Origin: Yersinia frederiksenii ATCC 33641
GTDB taxonomy: Bacteria > Pseudomonadota > Gammaproteobacteria > Enterobacterales > Enterobacteriaceae
Assembly: GCF_000754805.1 (NCBI RefSeq)
Contig: NZ_KN150731.1
Coordinates: forward strand, 752,098-816,097
Reading direction: 5' to 3'
Length of the DNA stretch: 64,000 nucleotides
Shown here: positions 26,339 to 36,231 of the stretch, in pieces
How positions within the stretch are numbered: the first letter of the stretch is position 1
How the letters are laid out: each line of letters starts with the position of its first letter
Notes under the pieces: generated by a model
Databases searched by the model: none
The model's input: only the letters and a program-made list of their open reading frames with translations
What the model was told of the DNA's origin: nothing
Made by a program: the position numbers and the translations under genes

Positions 26339-29300
26339 CTAGCTTTTATTGTCGGGTAAAAAACCGTTTTTTTGCCAGAAATCCAGATGCAGCAGTAACT
26401 GATTCTTATCCATTGGTGTGAATTTTAGTTGGCTATTAGCTGCAGCCAGAGCCGCTTGTGTATTGCTGGCGTCATATGCGGGCATGTTTTCATATACTTC
26501 CCAACGAGTCTGTTTTTGATAAACCGTTTCGGACAGCATCGGCAGTAACGGCATTAGCGGGTTATCAAAAAGCTTGGGGTCAGCATCCAGTCTGGTGATC
26601 CACTCGGAGTATGGCAGCCTTTGCAGTGGATACCCGCTTTGGCATATCAATTCGAAAAATTGATCCAGATCGATGGATTGAGCATAGTCTGGCGGAACCA
26701 GATGATAAGCCTGTCCAAGATTATTGTTGTCCTTTGCGATGGTTAATAATGCCGTGCTGACGTAATCAACCGGAATAAACTCTTTGCGCTGGCGAGGAAG
26801 GATAGGGTAAGCACCGATCGCAATGCATCCTCTGATCAATCGAGAGACAAAATCTTTCGGGTTTCCCATGCCGTTTATGCTGTCCCCCATAATAAATCCG
26901 GGTCGATATACCGATAACGGGATCCCTCGTTTTTTAGCTTCCCAGATAAACTGCTCGACAACCCATTTACTTTGTGAATAACCGGAGTCATATTTCATGC
27001 CTTCAAGATATGGTTTTAAATCGTCATTTTCATAAATTCTGTCGACTTTATTCAATAGTCCGGCAGGGCCATAAACAGCAATAGTTGACATATAGTGCAG
27101 TGACTTAGGTTTACTTTGTGTCGCCAGACGTAAAATATTCAGCGTCCCTTCAATATTACCTGCACGATGAGCCTGATAAGGTTGGATGTAATTAACATGC
27201 GCACCCAAATGAAAAATCACATCACTCTCTGTTGCCAACTGATAATATAGTTCGTCACTTAACCCTAATTTTGGTAGAGACAAATCGCCAGTAATGATGG
27301 TAATACGCGGGTTAAAAATCAGGTCACACAAACCATATTGCGAGAGGTTCTGTTCAATACGTTGACGAGCAGCCACCTCATCGGTTGCACGAATAAGGCA
27401 AATAACCTGCTTAATATTCGACATCGCCAATAGGTCACACAACAAAAATGCAGCAAGGAAACCAGTAGAACCGGTCAACAGCACTGTTGCATCGTTTAAA
27501 GTGCTCCAATTTTGAAGGTCTCCTGATAATGGCTGAATGTCATCTGGCAACTGAGCATCCTGCAGCCACTGTGCAACATCATTGTGTATACGAGCTACGT
27601 TTTCTTGTGAAATTATGTCAGCAAGTTCTCGCAACGTAGGGGCATCATAGAGTGTTTGTACTGAAAAATGCCGGATGAATTGCCGCCCTAATTCAATAAT
27701 CAAGCTTGCTGCCTGTAATGAACTGCCACCCAGTTGGAAAAAGTTATCATCCAAATTAATATCTGTCTTATTCAGGATTTTCCGCCAGAGAAGTAACAGT
27801 GAATATTCCGTATCATTGAACACTTCAGGTCTTTCGACTCTCACGGTGTTTTCTTCCATATTTATTAGTAATTGTTGTTTATCAGTTTTCCCGGTTGATG
27901 TTAGAGGAATAGTGTTGACGACAAACAAGCGTGGCAGCATATATTCTGGTAAATATTGGTGAAGTTTTTTATCCAGCGCTTTTATCTTAAAATTGTCTGG
28001 TTTGTGGGGAACGATAAATGCTGCCAAGAAGGGATCAGTATTCTCGTTTTTGACCAAAATAACCGTTGCTGCTTTCACCAGTTCACTGTTTAAAAGTTGG
28101 AATTCAATTTCTTCTAATTCAATGCGATGTCCGCGAAGTTTGACTTGGTTATCCATACGCCCATGATACATAAATACCCCATCGGGACGTTGACAACTTA
28201 AATCACCAGTTTTGTAGAGTCTCAGCGGTTTTGAATCGCCAGGCAAAGTGACATTTACGAATTTTTCTTTGTTCAGTTCATCACGGTTCCAATAACCACG
28301 AGCTAGCCCTTCACCGCCGATGTACAAATGGCCAATTACCCCTTGAGCAACAGGTAACAAGCGATCATCGAGGATGAAAGCGAGAGTACGATCAATAGGT
28401 TGGCCAATGGGAATACTTCCGCTTGTTAAATCATCAGCTTGAATATTATACGCTATGGAAAATGTAGTGCTTTCTGTAGGACCGTAGACGTTAAAAAGAC
28501 GTTTTGGCGGGGCTGCATCCAGAATAAGCTTCAGAGTGTGTGGGTTCACTGTTTCGCCACCTACCAATAAATTACGTAAAAACCGAAATGCTCGAGGTGA
28601 TGTTGTAGCGATCAGATTAAACAAGGCTGTGGTGATAAACATAATGGTTATCTGCTGCCGAATTATCTCCTTCTCAAAATCCTGGATATTCAGAACGTCT
28701 TTTTTTGGGATAATGACCGTGGTGGCTCCATTAAGTAATGCCCCCCAAATTTCAAACAGTGATGCATCAAAAGTCGGATTGGCAATACAAGCAATGCGAT
28801 CATCGGCAGTTAAATCTACATAGTGGGTATTCACAACTAAACGTAAAATACCTTTTGCTTCAATTTCAACGGCCTTTGGTTTTCCCGTTGTTCCTGATGT
28901 AAATAAAATATGGGTCCGATGTTTCAGTGAAATATCTTCATAAGTATTTTCGATATGCTGTTGGTTTATTAGTAAACTATGAAAATCAAGCAGTGTAGTA
29001 TGCAGATTTCTATGTTCTTCCCGTGAAATTGCGATTGTCCACTGAACATGTAAATCGTCCAACATACTGTTAAGACGCTCTTCAGGTATATTGGGGTCCA
29101 AAGGAACACAACTTCCATTAGCTATCAGGATACCTGTTTGGCTGATGATTTGTTCAATACCGGGTGGTAAAAGAATGGCAACAGGTGTCTCCCGAGTAAC
29201 CCCTTTGTTCTGTAAGGCTCGTGCAATAATTGCCGCTTGTTTAGCCAGGGTATGATAAGTCAGCGTCTTTTCAGGTGTAATAATGGCTATTTTATCTGGT

Positions 29301-29404
29301 AGGTTATGAACTTGCGTAAAAAAATGCTGGAGGAAACCGGTAGGTTGATGGGATGACAATTCAGGGAGTTGATTGAATTTGGTATCCACGATACTTATCT
29401 CCAA
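26339..29404 (-). CDS. Single-module A-T-R enzyme: adenylation, carrier protein, thioester reductase
   Basis: A 1021-residue NRPS-like carboxylate reductase. The adenylation domain (about 1-510) has ILFTSGTTGKPKAV, FNVYGPTESTTFS, YKTGDL and PLTSTGKTDK. The carrier domain has DDNFFQLGGSSLQA, with the phosphopantetheine Ser near residue 565. The reductase domain (about 635-1021) has the NADPH-binding VLLTGSTGFLAAFLL and the YSQSK catalytic pair. Such enzymes activate an amino or carboxylic acid, load it on the carrier and release it as aldehyde or alcohol. The substrate cannot be read with confidence. No other biosynthetic gene or phosphopantetheinyl transferase is nearby. IS6 relics flank it on both sides, suggesting acquisition by transfer. 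Confidence 0.85.
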   Translation of the reverse strand: MEISIVDTKFNQLPELSSHQPTGFLQHFFTQVHNLPDKIAIITPEKTLTYHTLAKQAAIIARALQNKGVTRETPVAILLPPGIEQIISQTGILIANGSCVPLDPNIPEERLNSMLDDLHVQWTIAISREEHRNLHTTLLDFHSLLINQQHIENTYEDISLKHRTHILFTSGTTGKPKAVEIEAKGILRLVVNTHYVDLTADDRIACIANPTFDASLFEIWGALLNGATTVIIPKKDVLNIQDFEKEIIRQQITIMFITTALFNLIATTSPRAFRFLRNLLVGGETVNPHTLKLILDAAPPKRLFNVYGPTESTTFSIAYNIQADDLTSGSIPIGQPIDRTLAFILDDRLLPVAQGVIGHLYIGGEGLARGYWNRDELNKEKFVNVTLPGDSKPLRLYKTGDLSCQRPDGVFMYHGRMDNQVKLRGHRIELEEIEFQLLNSELVKAATVILVKNENTDPFLAAFIVPHKPDNFKIKALDKKLHQYLPEYMLPRLFVVNTIPLTSTGKTDKQQLLINMEENTVRVERPEVFNDTEYSLLLLWRKILNKTDINLDDNFFQLGGSSLQAASLIIELGRQFIRHFSVQTLYDAPTLRELADIISQENVARIHNDVAQWLQDAQLPDDIQPLSGDLQNWSTLNDATVLLTGSTGFLAAFLLCDLLAMSNIKQVICLIRATDEVAARQRIEQNLSQYGLCDLIFNPRITIITGDLSLPKLGLSDELYYQLATESDVIFHLGAHVNYIQPYQAHRAGNIEGTLNILRLATQSKPKSLHYMSTIAVYGPAGLLNKVDRIYENDDLKPYLEGMKYDSGYSQSKWVVEQFIWEAKKRGIPLSVYRPGFIMGDSINGMGNPKDFVSRLIRGCIAIGAYPILPRQRKEFIPVDYVSTALLTIAKDNNNLGQAYHLVPPDYAQSIDLDQFFELICQSGYPLQRLPYSEWITRLDADPKLFDNPLMPLLPMLSETVYQKQTRWEVYENMPAYDASNTQAALAAANSQLKFTPMDKNQLLLHLDFWQKNGFLPDNKS

Positions 29405-29536
29405 AAGAGCACTGGAATATTACAGTCTCAATTGAGTGTAGAACGTTATAATTAAATTATTTCTCTGATTAAAATTCAATTAGTTATAATTAGCGACTAA
29501 ATAGTTATATGGCCCAAGATGGCCTAGTTACCTTAA

Positions 29537-30090
29537 GGTGCTGTTGTATTACACACTGTTTTTAATGGTGTTTCTGTTAATTCCGCTGTTCGGAAACGCT
29601 TTCAGTCGCCTGCATTATCCCGTCGATGTTATCGCCCAACGTGTTCGCCGTTGGGTTATTCGTCAGGTGCCTGTTTTTGGATAAGGTTTTTCGCCAATAC
29701 AAGCGCACAGTAGATCGGCGGTGGTGAATAGAAGGGACCTACATCAAAATCAAAAGCCAGTGGAAATATCTATACCGGGCACTTGGCTACAATGGCCAAA
29801 CCATCGATTTCGGCTGACTGCTAAACGTGATTGCGCAGCTGCACTGTGTTTCTTTCGCAAAGCCATTCGACACTATGATGAGCCAGAGATTGTTACTATC
29901 GATAATAGTGGCACCAATACTGCGGCTTTGGCCTCGTTCAACGCGGTAAATTTGGATGAGGAAACTATTATTGTTAGGCAAAGTAACTACCTGAATAACC
30001 TGATTGAGCATGAAACGCAAAGGGCAACTTCATTATCCCGCTGGAGACGGATGGTCACCCGCGGAATAATTTTATCTGTTGACCGTCTAA
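29537..30090 (+). pseudogene. IS6-family transposase remnant with internal deletions
   Basis: Begins near a possible IS end (ggtgctgttgtatta). Transposase fragments follow in order but in broken frames: AFSRLHYPVDVIAQRVRR, TYIKIKSQWKYLYRALGYNG (shifted), LTAKRDCAAALCFFRKAIRHY, VTIDNSGTNTAALASFNA, NYLNNLIEH, then the C-terminal RKGQLHYPAG...FYLLTV-stop. These are DDE-domain segments of the IS6 family. It shares long identical stretches with the fragment at 35785 and lies between the A-T-R gene and yggC. Confidence 0.8.
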
Positions 30091-30153
30091 AAAACGGCAG
30101 CGCAATTGTTGCTGACTTGCTCACATTATGCGCCGCTGCTGAGTGGAGCGGGT

Positions 30154-30861
30154 CTAGCACCTGCGATAGCTCATATCGCTATCCATCGTTAATAGGTAAT
30201 CGACCGGTTGGCTACATTGCAATACCTTAAGCACATTGGGGCCGTCGGTCGCGAGGTAAAACTCCTCGGCCTGCTGTGGTGATAAACCACCGCGGATCTT
30301 GCGTTCAATAAGGCGGTCCCGTAATAATTCCGGTGCTGCATTAATAAAAATAGTGTAATCAGCCAGTGCTTTCAACTGCTGCCAACCGGGTTGTTGGAGT
30401 AATAACCAATTGCCTTCCAGCACGATAATCGGTGCTTCGACAATAATGGCATCTTCAACAGGGTCGTGTAACTGGCGATCATAGGTAGGCCAAGTGGCAC
30501 CTGTTTGCTGCAAACGCTGGATTGCCTGATGCAGCTTAGGTAAATCAAAAGTTTCAGGTGCCCCCTTTTTACTGCGCAATTGGTGGGCATCAAGATAGTG
30601 ATTGTAGTGGTGGAAACCATCCATCGGCAGGCATTGTACCGGCGTTAGTGTGGTGTCCTGTTGGGAAATCCATTGCCAGAAAGTCGCGAGGGTTGATTTA
30701 CCGGTACCGGGTGGCGCACATAAAAAGACGACCATACGGCGCTGAAGTTGTTGCTGCTGCTGAGACAGTGAGGCTAATAGTGGCAGGTGCAGATGAGTAA
30801 TATCTCGGTCGGGAAAATGCGCGCTGTTCTGTAGCCCATTAATGTTAAGTTCCACTCTCAT
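30154..30861 (-). CDS. yggC: P-loop kinase, YggC family (pantothenate/uridine kinase-like)
   Basis: A 235-residue protein with a Walker A motif in FLCAPPGTGKSTLATFW, followed by LPMDGFHHYN and ATWPTYDRQLHDP typical of the PanK/uridine-kinase-like fold. It is the last gene of the cmtB-cmtA-yggP-yggF-yggD-yggC operon and overlaps yggD by 17 bp. The substrate is unknown; given its position beside a PTS, a sugar-related phosphorylation is possible. Confidence 0.85.
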   Translation of the reverse strand: MRVELNINGLQNSAHFPDRDITHLHLPLLASLSQQQQQLQRRMVVFLCAPPGTGKSTLATFWQWISQQDTTLTPVQCLPMDGFHHYNHYLDAHQLRSKKGAPETFDLPKLHQAIQRLQQTGATWPTYDRQLHDPVEDAIIVEAPIIVLEGNWLLLQQPGWQQLKALADYTIFINAAPELLRDRLIERKIRGGLSPQQAEEFYLATDGPNVLKVLQCSQPVDYLLTMDSDMSYRRC

Positions 30862-31366
30862 AAGTCAATTCCTGTAATAATGACGTCACTGCCAACGTCA
30901 GCCCGGTTTTCACCATATTTCCGTAGCGTGTCTGATTAAAGATAGTGAAGTCAGAAAACTTCATTTTTTCAATCAGTTGAAATAAGGTTTTATTCTGGGT
31001 TACGGCATTGAGATTACCCATAAATTCATAAACGATGTCGTCATGAAATTCGGCGATCTCACCTGTTTCCTGCAAATGCTCACTGAGCTGAGAAAATAAC
31101 AAAATATCGGCATACACTGCTTTTGTTATTTGTCCCAATGCATAAATTAAGCGCAAAGAAACATCCAGACTATCCAGCGGACCTGATTTGGCTAATAAAG
31201 GTTTGACGGCGTATTCCTGAATATCTTCATCATTATTGATAAATAAATAGGGTAGGAGGCTTTTAATACCCTGAAATAAGATCTCATTAGCATTCAGCAG
31301 AAAATCATTGAGATTTTCAGGGCTGGCAAGCCTCTCGAGTACGTCATCTTCAGTTAATGCAGTCAT
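30845..31366 (-). CDS. yggD: MtlR-family regulator YggD
   Basis: A 173-residue protein resembling MtlR, the repressor-like regulator of mannitol operons (LNDFLLNANEILFQGIKSLLPYLFIN; QTRYGNMVKTGLTLAVTSLLQEL). No helix-turn-helix is obvious, as in MtlR itself. It sits 16 bp downstream of yggF and overlaps yggC. It probably modulates expression of this operon. Confidence 0.85.
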   Translation of the reverse strand: MTALTEDDVLERLASPENLNDFLLNANEILFQGIKSLLPYLFINNDEDIQEYAVKPLLAKSGPLDSLDVSLRLIYALGQITKAVYADILLFSQLSEHLQETGEIAEFHDDIVYEFMGNLNAVTQNKTLFQLIEKMKFSDFTIFNQTRYGNMVKTGLTLAVTSLLQELTYESGT

Positions 31367-31382
31367 CCTACCCTTAACACCA

Positions 31383-32354
31383 TTATCGATAGTGGAGGGA
31401 GTTGATGATATTACAGGTGTTATCCAGTCCGTTAATCAAAAGTGTTTGGGTTTGAAGTTGGCCCCCATTTTTTTCCTTAATACCTGTAACGATATCGCCC
31501 TGAGTTATCCCGGTTGCGGAAAAAATAATCTGTTCAGAACGCACCAATTCTGTCAGAGAGTAGACCTGATTAATGTTAACCCCCATTTGCTGGCAGCGTT
31601 GATGCTCCATGATAGCAATCTCCCGATTTGCCACGCTTTCGCCTTTGGCCTGACAAAAGTCAATTAATTCAGCTTGCATATCGCCCCCCAGAGCACGAAT
31701 GGCACAGGCAGAAATTACCCCTTCCGGTGCGCCACCAATGCAATACATCACATCGACTTGGCTGTTGGATAAGCAGGTCATCAGGCTGGCGGCCACATCA
31801 CCATCTGCAATGGCATAAACCTTGACCCCTAATGCATTGGCTTGTTCAATGGCTTGCTGATGGCGCGGTTTGTCGAGGGTAATCATACGTAGTTCATTCA
31901 ATGACTTGCCTAGTTTGGCGGCGACACAACGCAGGTTATCTGCGAGTGACTGGCGCAAGTCAATTGACCCTTTTGCTTGCGCCCCCACCACTAATTTACG
32001 CATATACATATCAGGGGCATGTAGCAACATACCTCGCGGGGCAAAGGCAATCACGGCCAATGCATTGGCTTGCCCCATCGCGACCATGCGGGTACCTTCG
32101 ATAGGATCAACGGCAATATCAACAGGAGGGCCACCAGCACCGAGTTGCTCGCCAATATAAAGCATTGGCGCATGGTCAATTTCACCCTCTCCAATAACAA
32201 TGCTTCCTTGCATTATCATCTGATTTAAGGCCTCGCGCATGGCGCTGACAGCAACGCCATCAATCAGATTTTTATTGCCGCACCCAAGCAATGGCCATGC
32301 TGCCATTGCGGCTTGTTCAGTGGTGCGAAAAATATCATATGCCAGTGTTTTCAC
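31383..32354 (-). CDS. yggF: Class II fructose-1,6-bisphosphatase-like protein YggF
   Basis: A 323-residue GlpX-family phosphatase. Metal and substrate motifs are visible: IGEGEIDHAPMLYIGE, AVDPIEGTRMVAMGQANA and GGAPEGVISACAIRALGG. The family hydrolyses fructose-1,6-bisphosphate or related sugar bisphosphates. It overlaps the 3' end of yggP by 20 bp, so translation is likely coupled. Confidence 0.9.
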   Translation of the reverse strand: MKTLAYDIFRTTEQAAMAAWPLLGCGNKNLIDGVAVSAMREALNQMIMQGSIVIGEGEIDHAPMLYIGEQLGAGGPPVDIAVDPIEGTRMVAMGQANALAVIAFAPRGMLLHAPDMYMRKLVVGAQAKGSIDLRQSLADNLRCVAAKLGKSLNELRMITLDKPRHQQAIEQANALGVKVYAIADGDVAASLMTCLSNSQVDVMYCIGGAPEGVISACAIRALGGDMQAELIDFCQAKGESVANREIAIMEHQRCQQMGVNINQVYSLTELVRSEQIIFSATGITQGDIVTGIKEKNGGQLQTQTLLINGLDNTCNIINSLHYR

Positions 32355-33624
32355 TATCCACTCCGGTATCCACGTTAAAGTGCGCTAATAGGTAGCGTTC
32401 CGCCCTTTCATTCCAGACTCCATGGGTTTCGGTAACAAGTTCCGCCAATGCTGCAAATAGTGGATCTGTTTTACCTCGCTCGGCAAAATCATCAATGGCG
32501 GTCAGAGGCATGGTAATACCGTTATAAATCAATTTTTTCCCACCGGGAATGTGGGGCAGATTGAGCACGGTTTCAGGTACGGCGTCCAGACCACCAATAT
32601 GCGTAATCATAAAAGAGGGCTGTATGCGCAGCTGGGCTGACAGCGAGAGGGCTTCTTCCATATCACCGGTAGATCCGCCGGAAGTACCAACAATATGTGT
32701 GCTGGAATAATGGACGTGATAGAAGTTAAACGGCACTTTAAAGTGCTTATCCGTCGGGCCCGCGAAGAAGTTCAGACACCCATCTTCCGCGAGCAAGTCA
32801 TCACCTAACTCAATCACTGATGGCACTGCGGCGTAGACAAACACATCATCAAAGCCATGGTCATCTGTTAACTGACGTAAAAAGCTGCTTGGGTTATCAA
32901 GCTTGCTGCTATTGATATAAATCAGTTCAATACCTTGATCTGCCGCCTGTTTTACGGGCAGGAGTTGCTCCGCACGAGCCAGGCGAGTTTCATCTATGTC
33001 CACCACAACTACACGGGAGGGTTTGATATCTCCGTTAATAGCATAATCGATAGCCCCCATTCCCATTGGTCCAGCACAAGCTAAAAGGGCCAAGTTACCG
33101 CCGGGTTTAATTCCCATGCGATGTTCATAAACATATTGTGTGGTGTGATAACTGGCATGATAGGCCCCGATAATGCAACACATGGGTTCAGCCAGAGATG
33201 CTGCCGCAAAATAGCTGCCGTGATAAGGCAGCACGCAACCAAGCTCAATAGCCAGTTTGGGAATAATCATGTAGGTGGCATTACCACCAAAATATTCGTA
33301 GCTGTAACCAGCTGAATAGCCACTCGGCAACCCCATGGCTGGTTGCAAGACAAAGCGCTCACCGGCACGATAGCGGGCAGCCAGATTCTTACCGACTTCA
33401 ACAATTACCCCTGCACATTCATGACCGGTAATCGCTGGGTGTTGTTCCACATCTTCTGGCACACGTTTATGCTCGCTACCCAACAGAGCAGCCTTGTAGG
33501 TTGATAGACAGACACTGTCAGAAATTACGCTAACCAGCAGTTCATCGTCACTGATAGGGGGTAATTCAAACTCACGCAGACGAACATCTTGCTTCCCGTA
33601 TATTGCTGCCACTTTTGTTTTCAT
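32335..33624 (-). CDS. yggP: Zinc-binding polyol/sugar-phosphate dehydrogenase YggP
   Basis: A 429-residue medium-chain dehydrogenase family protein. It has the GHECAGVIVEVG zinc-domain signature, with CLSTYKAALLG near the usual catalytic Cys, and a nucleotide-binding region (LALLACAGPMGMGAIDYAI, then VVVVDIDETRL). It probably oxidises the phosphorylated product of the CmtA/CmtB PTS. It overlaps cmtA by 4 bp and yggF by 20 bp. Confidence 0.85.
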   Translation of the reverse strand: MKTKVAAIYGKQDVRLREFELPPISDDELLVSVISDSVCLSTYKAALLGSEHKRVPEDVEQHPAITGHECAGVIVEVGKNLAARYRAGERFVLQPAMGLPSGYSAGYSYEYFGGNATYMIIPKLAIELGCVLPYHGSYFAAASLAEPMCCIIGAYHASYHTTQYVYEHRMGIKPGGNLALLACAGPMGMGAIDYAINGDIKPSRVVVVDIDETRLARAEQLLPVKQAADQGIELIYINSSKLDNPSSFLRQLTDDHGFDDVFVYAAVPSVIELGDDLLAEDGCLNFFAGPTDKHFKVPFNFYHVHYSSTHIVGTSGGSTGDMEEALSLSAQLRIQPSFMITHIGGLDAVPETVLNLPHIPGGKKLIYNGITMPLTAIDDFAERGKTDPLFAALAELVTETHGVWNERAERYLLAHFNVDTGVDSENTGI

Positions 33625-35033
33625 ACTGATTCCTCTAGCCTGTCACTGGTGGTCAATTGTTCGAACAATACATCCAGAGTCTGGTCGCCAAGATAATTTT
33701 TAATCAGTATCAATGGCTTGTCGGTAACACCTCTAGCCCGATCCTCAAGGCTGGCATGAGTAACAATGATGTCGGCATCGGCCGGAATGTTTTCAATGGC
33801 GTAATGTTTCACTGCAATCGGGTAACCGGCTTTCTCCAGTTTTTTTCTAAACGTTGTTGCTCCCATGGCACTGGATCCCATTCCGGCATCACAGACAAAG
33901 GCAATCAATCGAACCGGGCGGTCACTCTTAAGATTATTGGCCAGCACACCCACACCTTCGGCTTTTAAATTCTTCATCGTCGTTTGTGATTCTTCAAAGT
34001 TTTCTTCGCTGACAGTTTTTTCCATTTTGAGGATGACCGAGCCGACCAAGAACGACACCGCCGTGCCCGCAAAGACACCTGCGATAGTTGCCAGGAAGCC
34101 ACCACGAGGTGTTAATGCCAGATAAGCGAAGATAGATCCCGGACTCGGGCCTGCAACTAAGCCAGCACCTAATAATTCAAAAACATATATGCCACTCATA
34201 GCTCCGGCGATCATGGCAATGATCATCAGTGGTTTCATTAATACATAAGGGAAATAAAGCTCGTGAATACCACCGAGGAAATGAATAATCATCGCACCAG
34301 GCGCTGACTTCTTACTCATGCCTTTGCCAAATAAGGCGAAGGCCAACAAAATACCTAGCCCTGGTCCTGGGTTTGAGGCGACCATAAAGTAAATTGATTT
34401 ACCGTGGATGGCCGTTTCCTGCATTCCCAGTGGGTAATAGATACCTTGGTCGATAGCATTATTGAGGAATAACACCTTGGCTGGTTCATTAATGACTGCC
34501 AGCAGAGGTAAGAAACCGGTGGAAACCAGCGCTTCGATACCTCGTTTGACTATATTATTGGCTTCCATAACCGCCGGGCCAATGACTTCATATGCCAGTA
34601 GGCACAACAACATGCCGCTGATACCGAGTGAGAAGTTATTAATTACCATCTCGAAACCGGCCGGAATATGTTTATCCAGTCGTCTATCGATCTGCTTAAT
34701 TAAATATCCTCCCAATGGCCCCATGACCATTGCGCCGATGAACATCGGAATATCAGCACCCACAATGACGCCCATTGTGCCGATACCCCCCATTACAGCA
34801 CCGCGTTTACCACCAATCAGGTGCCCGCCAGTAGAACCAATCATCAATGGCAGTAGGTAGGTAATCATCGGGCCGACTAACTTGCCGAAATGCTCGTTCG
34901 GTGTCCATCCGGTCGGAATAAATAATGCCGTGATAAAACCCCAGGCAATAAAAGCGCCTATATTAGGTATTACCATTGCGGTTAGAAAGCCGCCAAAGGA
35001 TTGCACCCTGGCGCGTATTGATTTATTAGCCAT
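33621..35033 (-). CDS. cmtA: PTS EIICB component, mannitol family
   Basis: A 470-residue membrane permease of the mannitol PTS family. The EIIC part (about 1-340) has many membrane segments, for example MLLCLLAYEVIGPAVM. The C-terminal EIIB domain has the phospho-Cys loop FVCDAGMGSSAMG (about 378-390). The EIIA domain is not fused but encoded by cmtB upstream, as in E. coli cmtAB. The true sugar is not certain. Confidence 0.9.
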   Translation of the reverse strand: MANKSIRARVQSFGGFLTAMVIPNIGAFIAWGFITALFIPTGWTPNEHFGKLVGPMITYLLPLMIGSTGGHLIGGKRGAVMGGIGTMGVIVGADIPMFIGAMVMGPLGGYLIKQIDRRLDKHIPAGFEMVINNFSLGISGMLLCLLAYEVIGPAVMEANNIVKRGIEALVSTGFLPLLAVINEPAKVLFLNNAIDQGIYYPLGMQETAIHGKSIYFMVASNPGPGLGILLAFALFGKGMSKKSAPGAMIIHFLGGIHELYFPYVLMKPLMIIAMIAGAMSGIYVFELLGAGLVAGPSPGSIFAYLALTPRGGFLATIAGVFAGTAVSFLVGSVILKMEKTVSEENFEESQTTMKNLKAEGVGVLANNLKSDRPVRLIAFVCDAGMGSSAMGATTFRKKLEKAGYPIAVKHYAIENIPADADIIVTHASLEDRARGVTDKPLILIKNYLGDQTLDVLFEQLTTSDRLEESV

Positions 35034-35066
35034 ATTAATTCCTTGTTATTCTATTATTGGAATAAG

Positions 35067-35513
35067 TTAATAGTGCTTAAGAATTTCTTTTATATTCTCA
35101 GTGTTGGTTGCGTTCAGTAATGAGGTAATCGAATCATCATCACAAAACATTTCACTTAATGCCTGAATAGCATAAATATGGGAGTCAGCATCTTTCGCAG
35201 CCAATCCAATCAGTAATTTTACCGGCTCACAGTCAGCATCGAAAATCACACCTTCACGTAACAATGTCAGGCTGAGTGCCGTATGGTTCACGCCGTTTTC
35301 TGGGCGAGCATGTGGCATGGCTATTTCTGGGGCCAAGATATAATAAGGTCCTATTTCACGAGTAGCATCTTTGATCGCCTGACTATATTCGGGTTTAACA
35401 GCATGGCTCTCTATCAGGCTTGCCATTGATAGATCGATAGCCTGTTCCCAGTGTTCAGCAGAGGGATATATCGCAATACTATTTTCAGGAAAAAAATCGA
35501 TGAGCGTTTGCAT
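35067..35513 (-). CDS. cmtB: PTS EIIA component, mannitol/fructose family
   Basis: A 148-residue EIIA protein with the phospho-His motif APEIAMPHARPENGV. First gene of the operon, 33 bp before cmtA. Its 5' flank holds a possible CRP half-site and, further up, a 42-nt poly-A tract and an IS6 remnant. Confidence 0.9.
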   Translation of the reverse strand: MQTLIDFFPENSIAIYPSAEHWEQAIDLSMASLIESHAVKPEYSQAIKDATREIGPYYILAPEIAMPHARPENGVNHTALSLTLLREGVIFDADCEPVKLLIGLAAKDADSHIYAIQALSEMFCDDDSITSLLNATNTENIKEILKHY

Positions 35514-35619
35514 CGGGGATCCTTATATTATTTTATCTTGGTGTCCCATTAATTCATTTTTTGGGAATTAACTGAAATGGAGCTTATTCTTGAGAGCGCG
35601 CTTAATCAAACCGATGGAA

Positions 35620-35641
35620 AAATGTGATCTGTGAGATCAAA
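35620..35641 (-). promoter_or_regulatory. Possible CRP site upstream of cmtB
   Basis: Read on the minus strand, the right half agatcacattt matches the CRP consensus well and the left half (tttgatct) poorly. It ends about 107 bp upstream of cmtB. Control of a PTS operon by CRP would be expected. Confidence 0.3.
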
Positions 35642-35661
35642 AAGACGCAAAAGACAAAAAA

Positions 35662-35707
<46 letters not shown>

Positions 35708-35784
35708 TTGCATGCATTTGTATTCGTATTTTATTGCAGAATAAAAGCTACCGAGTAGGACCAGACAAAAGAACGTATATGTTT

Positions 35785-36024
35785 CTGATCGGAAACGCTT
35801 TCAGTCGCCTGCATTATCCCGTCGATGTGATCGCCCAACGTGTTCGCTGGTATCTGGTTTACTCAATGAGTTTGCACAACTTAGAAGAGAGGATGGCAGA
35901 GTGCGGTATTAAGGAAGAGACCTACATCAAAATCAAAAGCCAGTGGAAATATCTATACCGGGCACTTGAGAGCAACGGTCAAACCATCGATTTTATGAGG
36001 CCAAAACGTGTCAACGATACCTAG
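35785..36024 (+). pseudogene. IS6-family transposase N-terminal fragment
   Basis: Encodes IGNAFSRLHYPVDVIAQRVRWYLVYSMSL, LEERMAECGI, then jumps to TYIKIKSQWKYLYRALESNG and QTIDFM before losing similarity. The middle (the helix-turn-helix end and DDE start) and the whole C-terminal half are missing. It is nearly identical in its conserved blocks to the relic at 29537, in the same orientation. A small frame runs 35734-36024, but its first residues are not transposase. Confidence 0.75.
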
Positions 36025-36231
36025 GTCTATTCAGTGCCGATTATGACGCCCATAAGGGACTGTCTTTTATGTATCCCATTATTCATAAATTAGTCTAATT
36101 ATTAACCATAATTGTCGAAATGCTCACATTGTTCTACAGTCAAAAGGAGCTAATGTTTTCAAAGGAAAATGGGATAGGCCGATAAATAAATGCTCCCCTT
36201 TTATTGACAGCTAATTTTAGCGGGTGATTGG

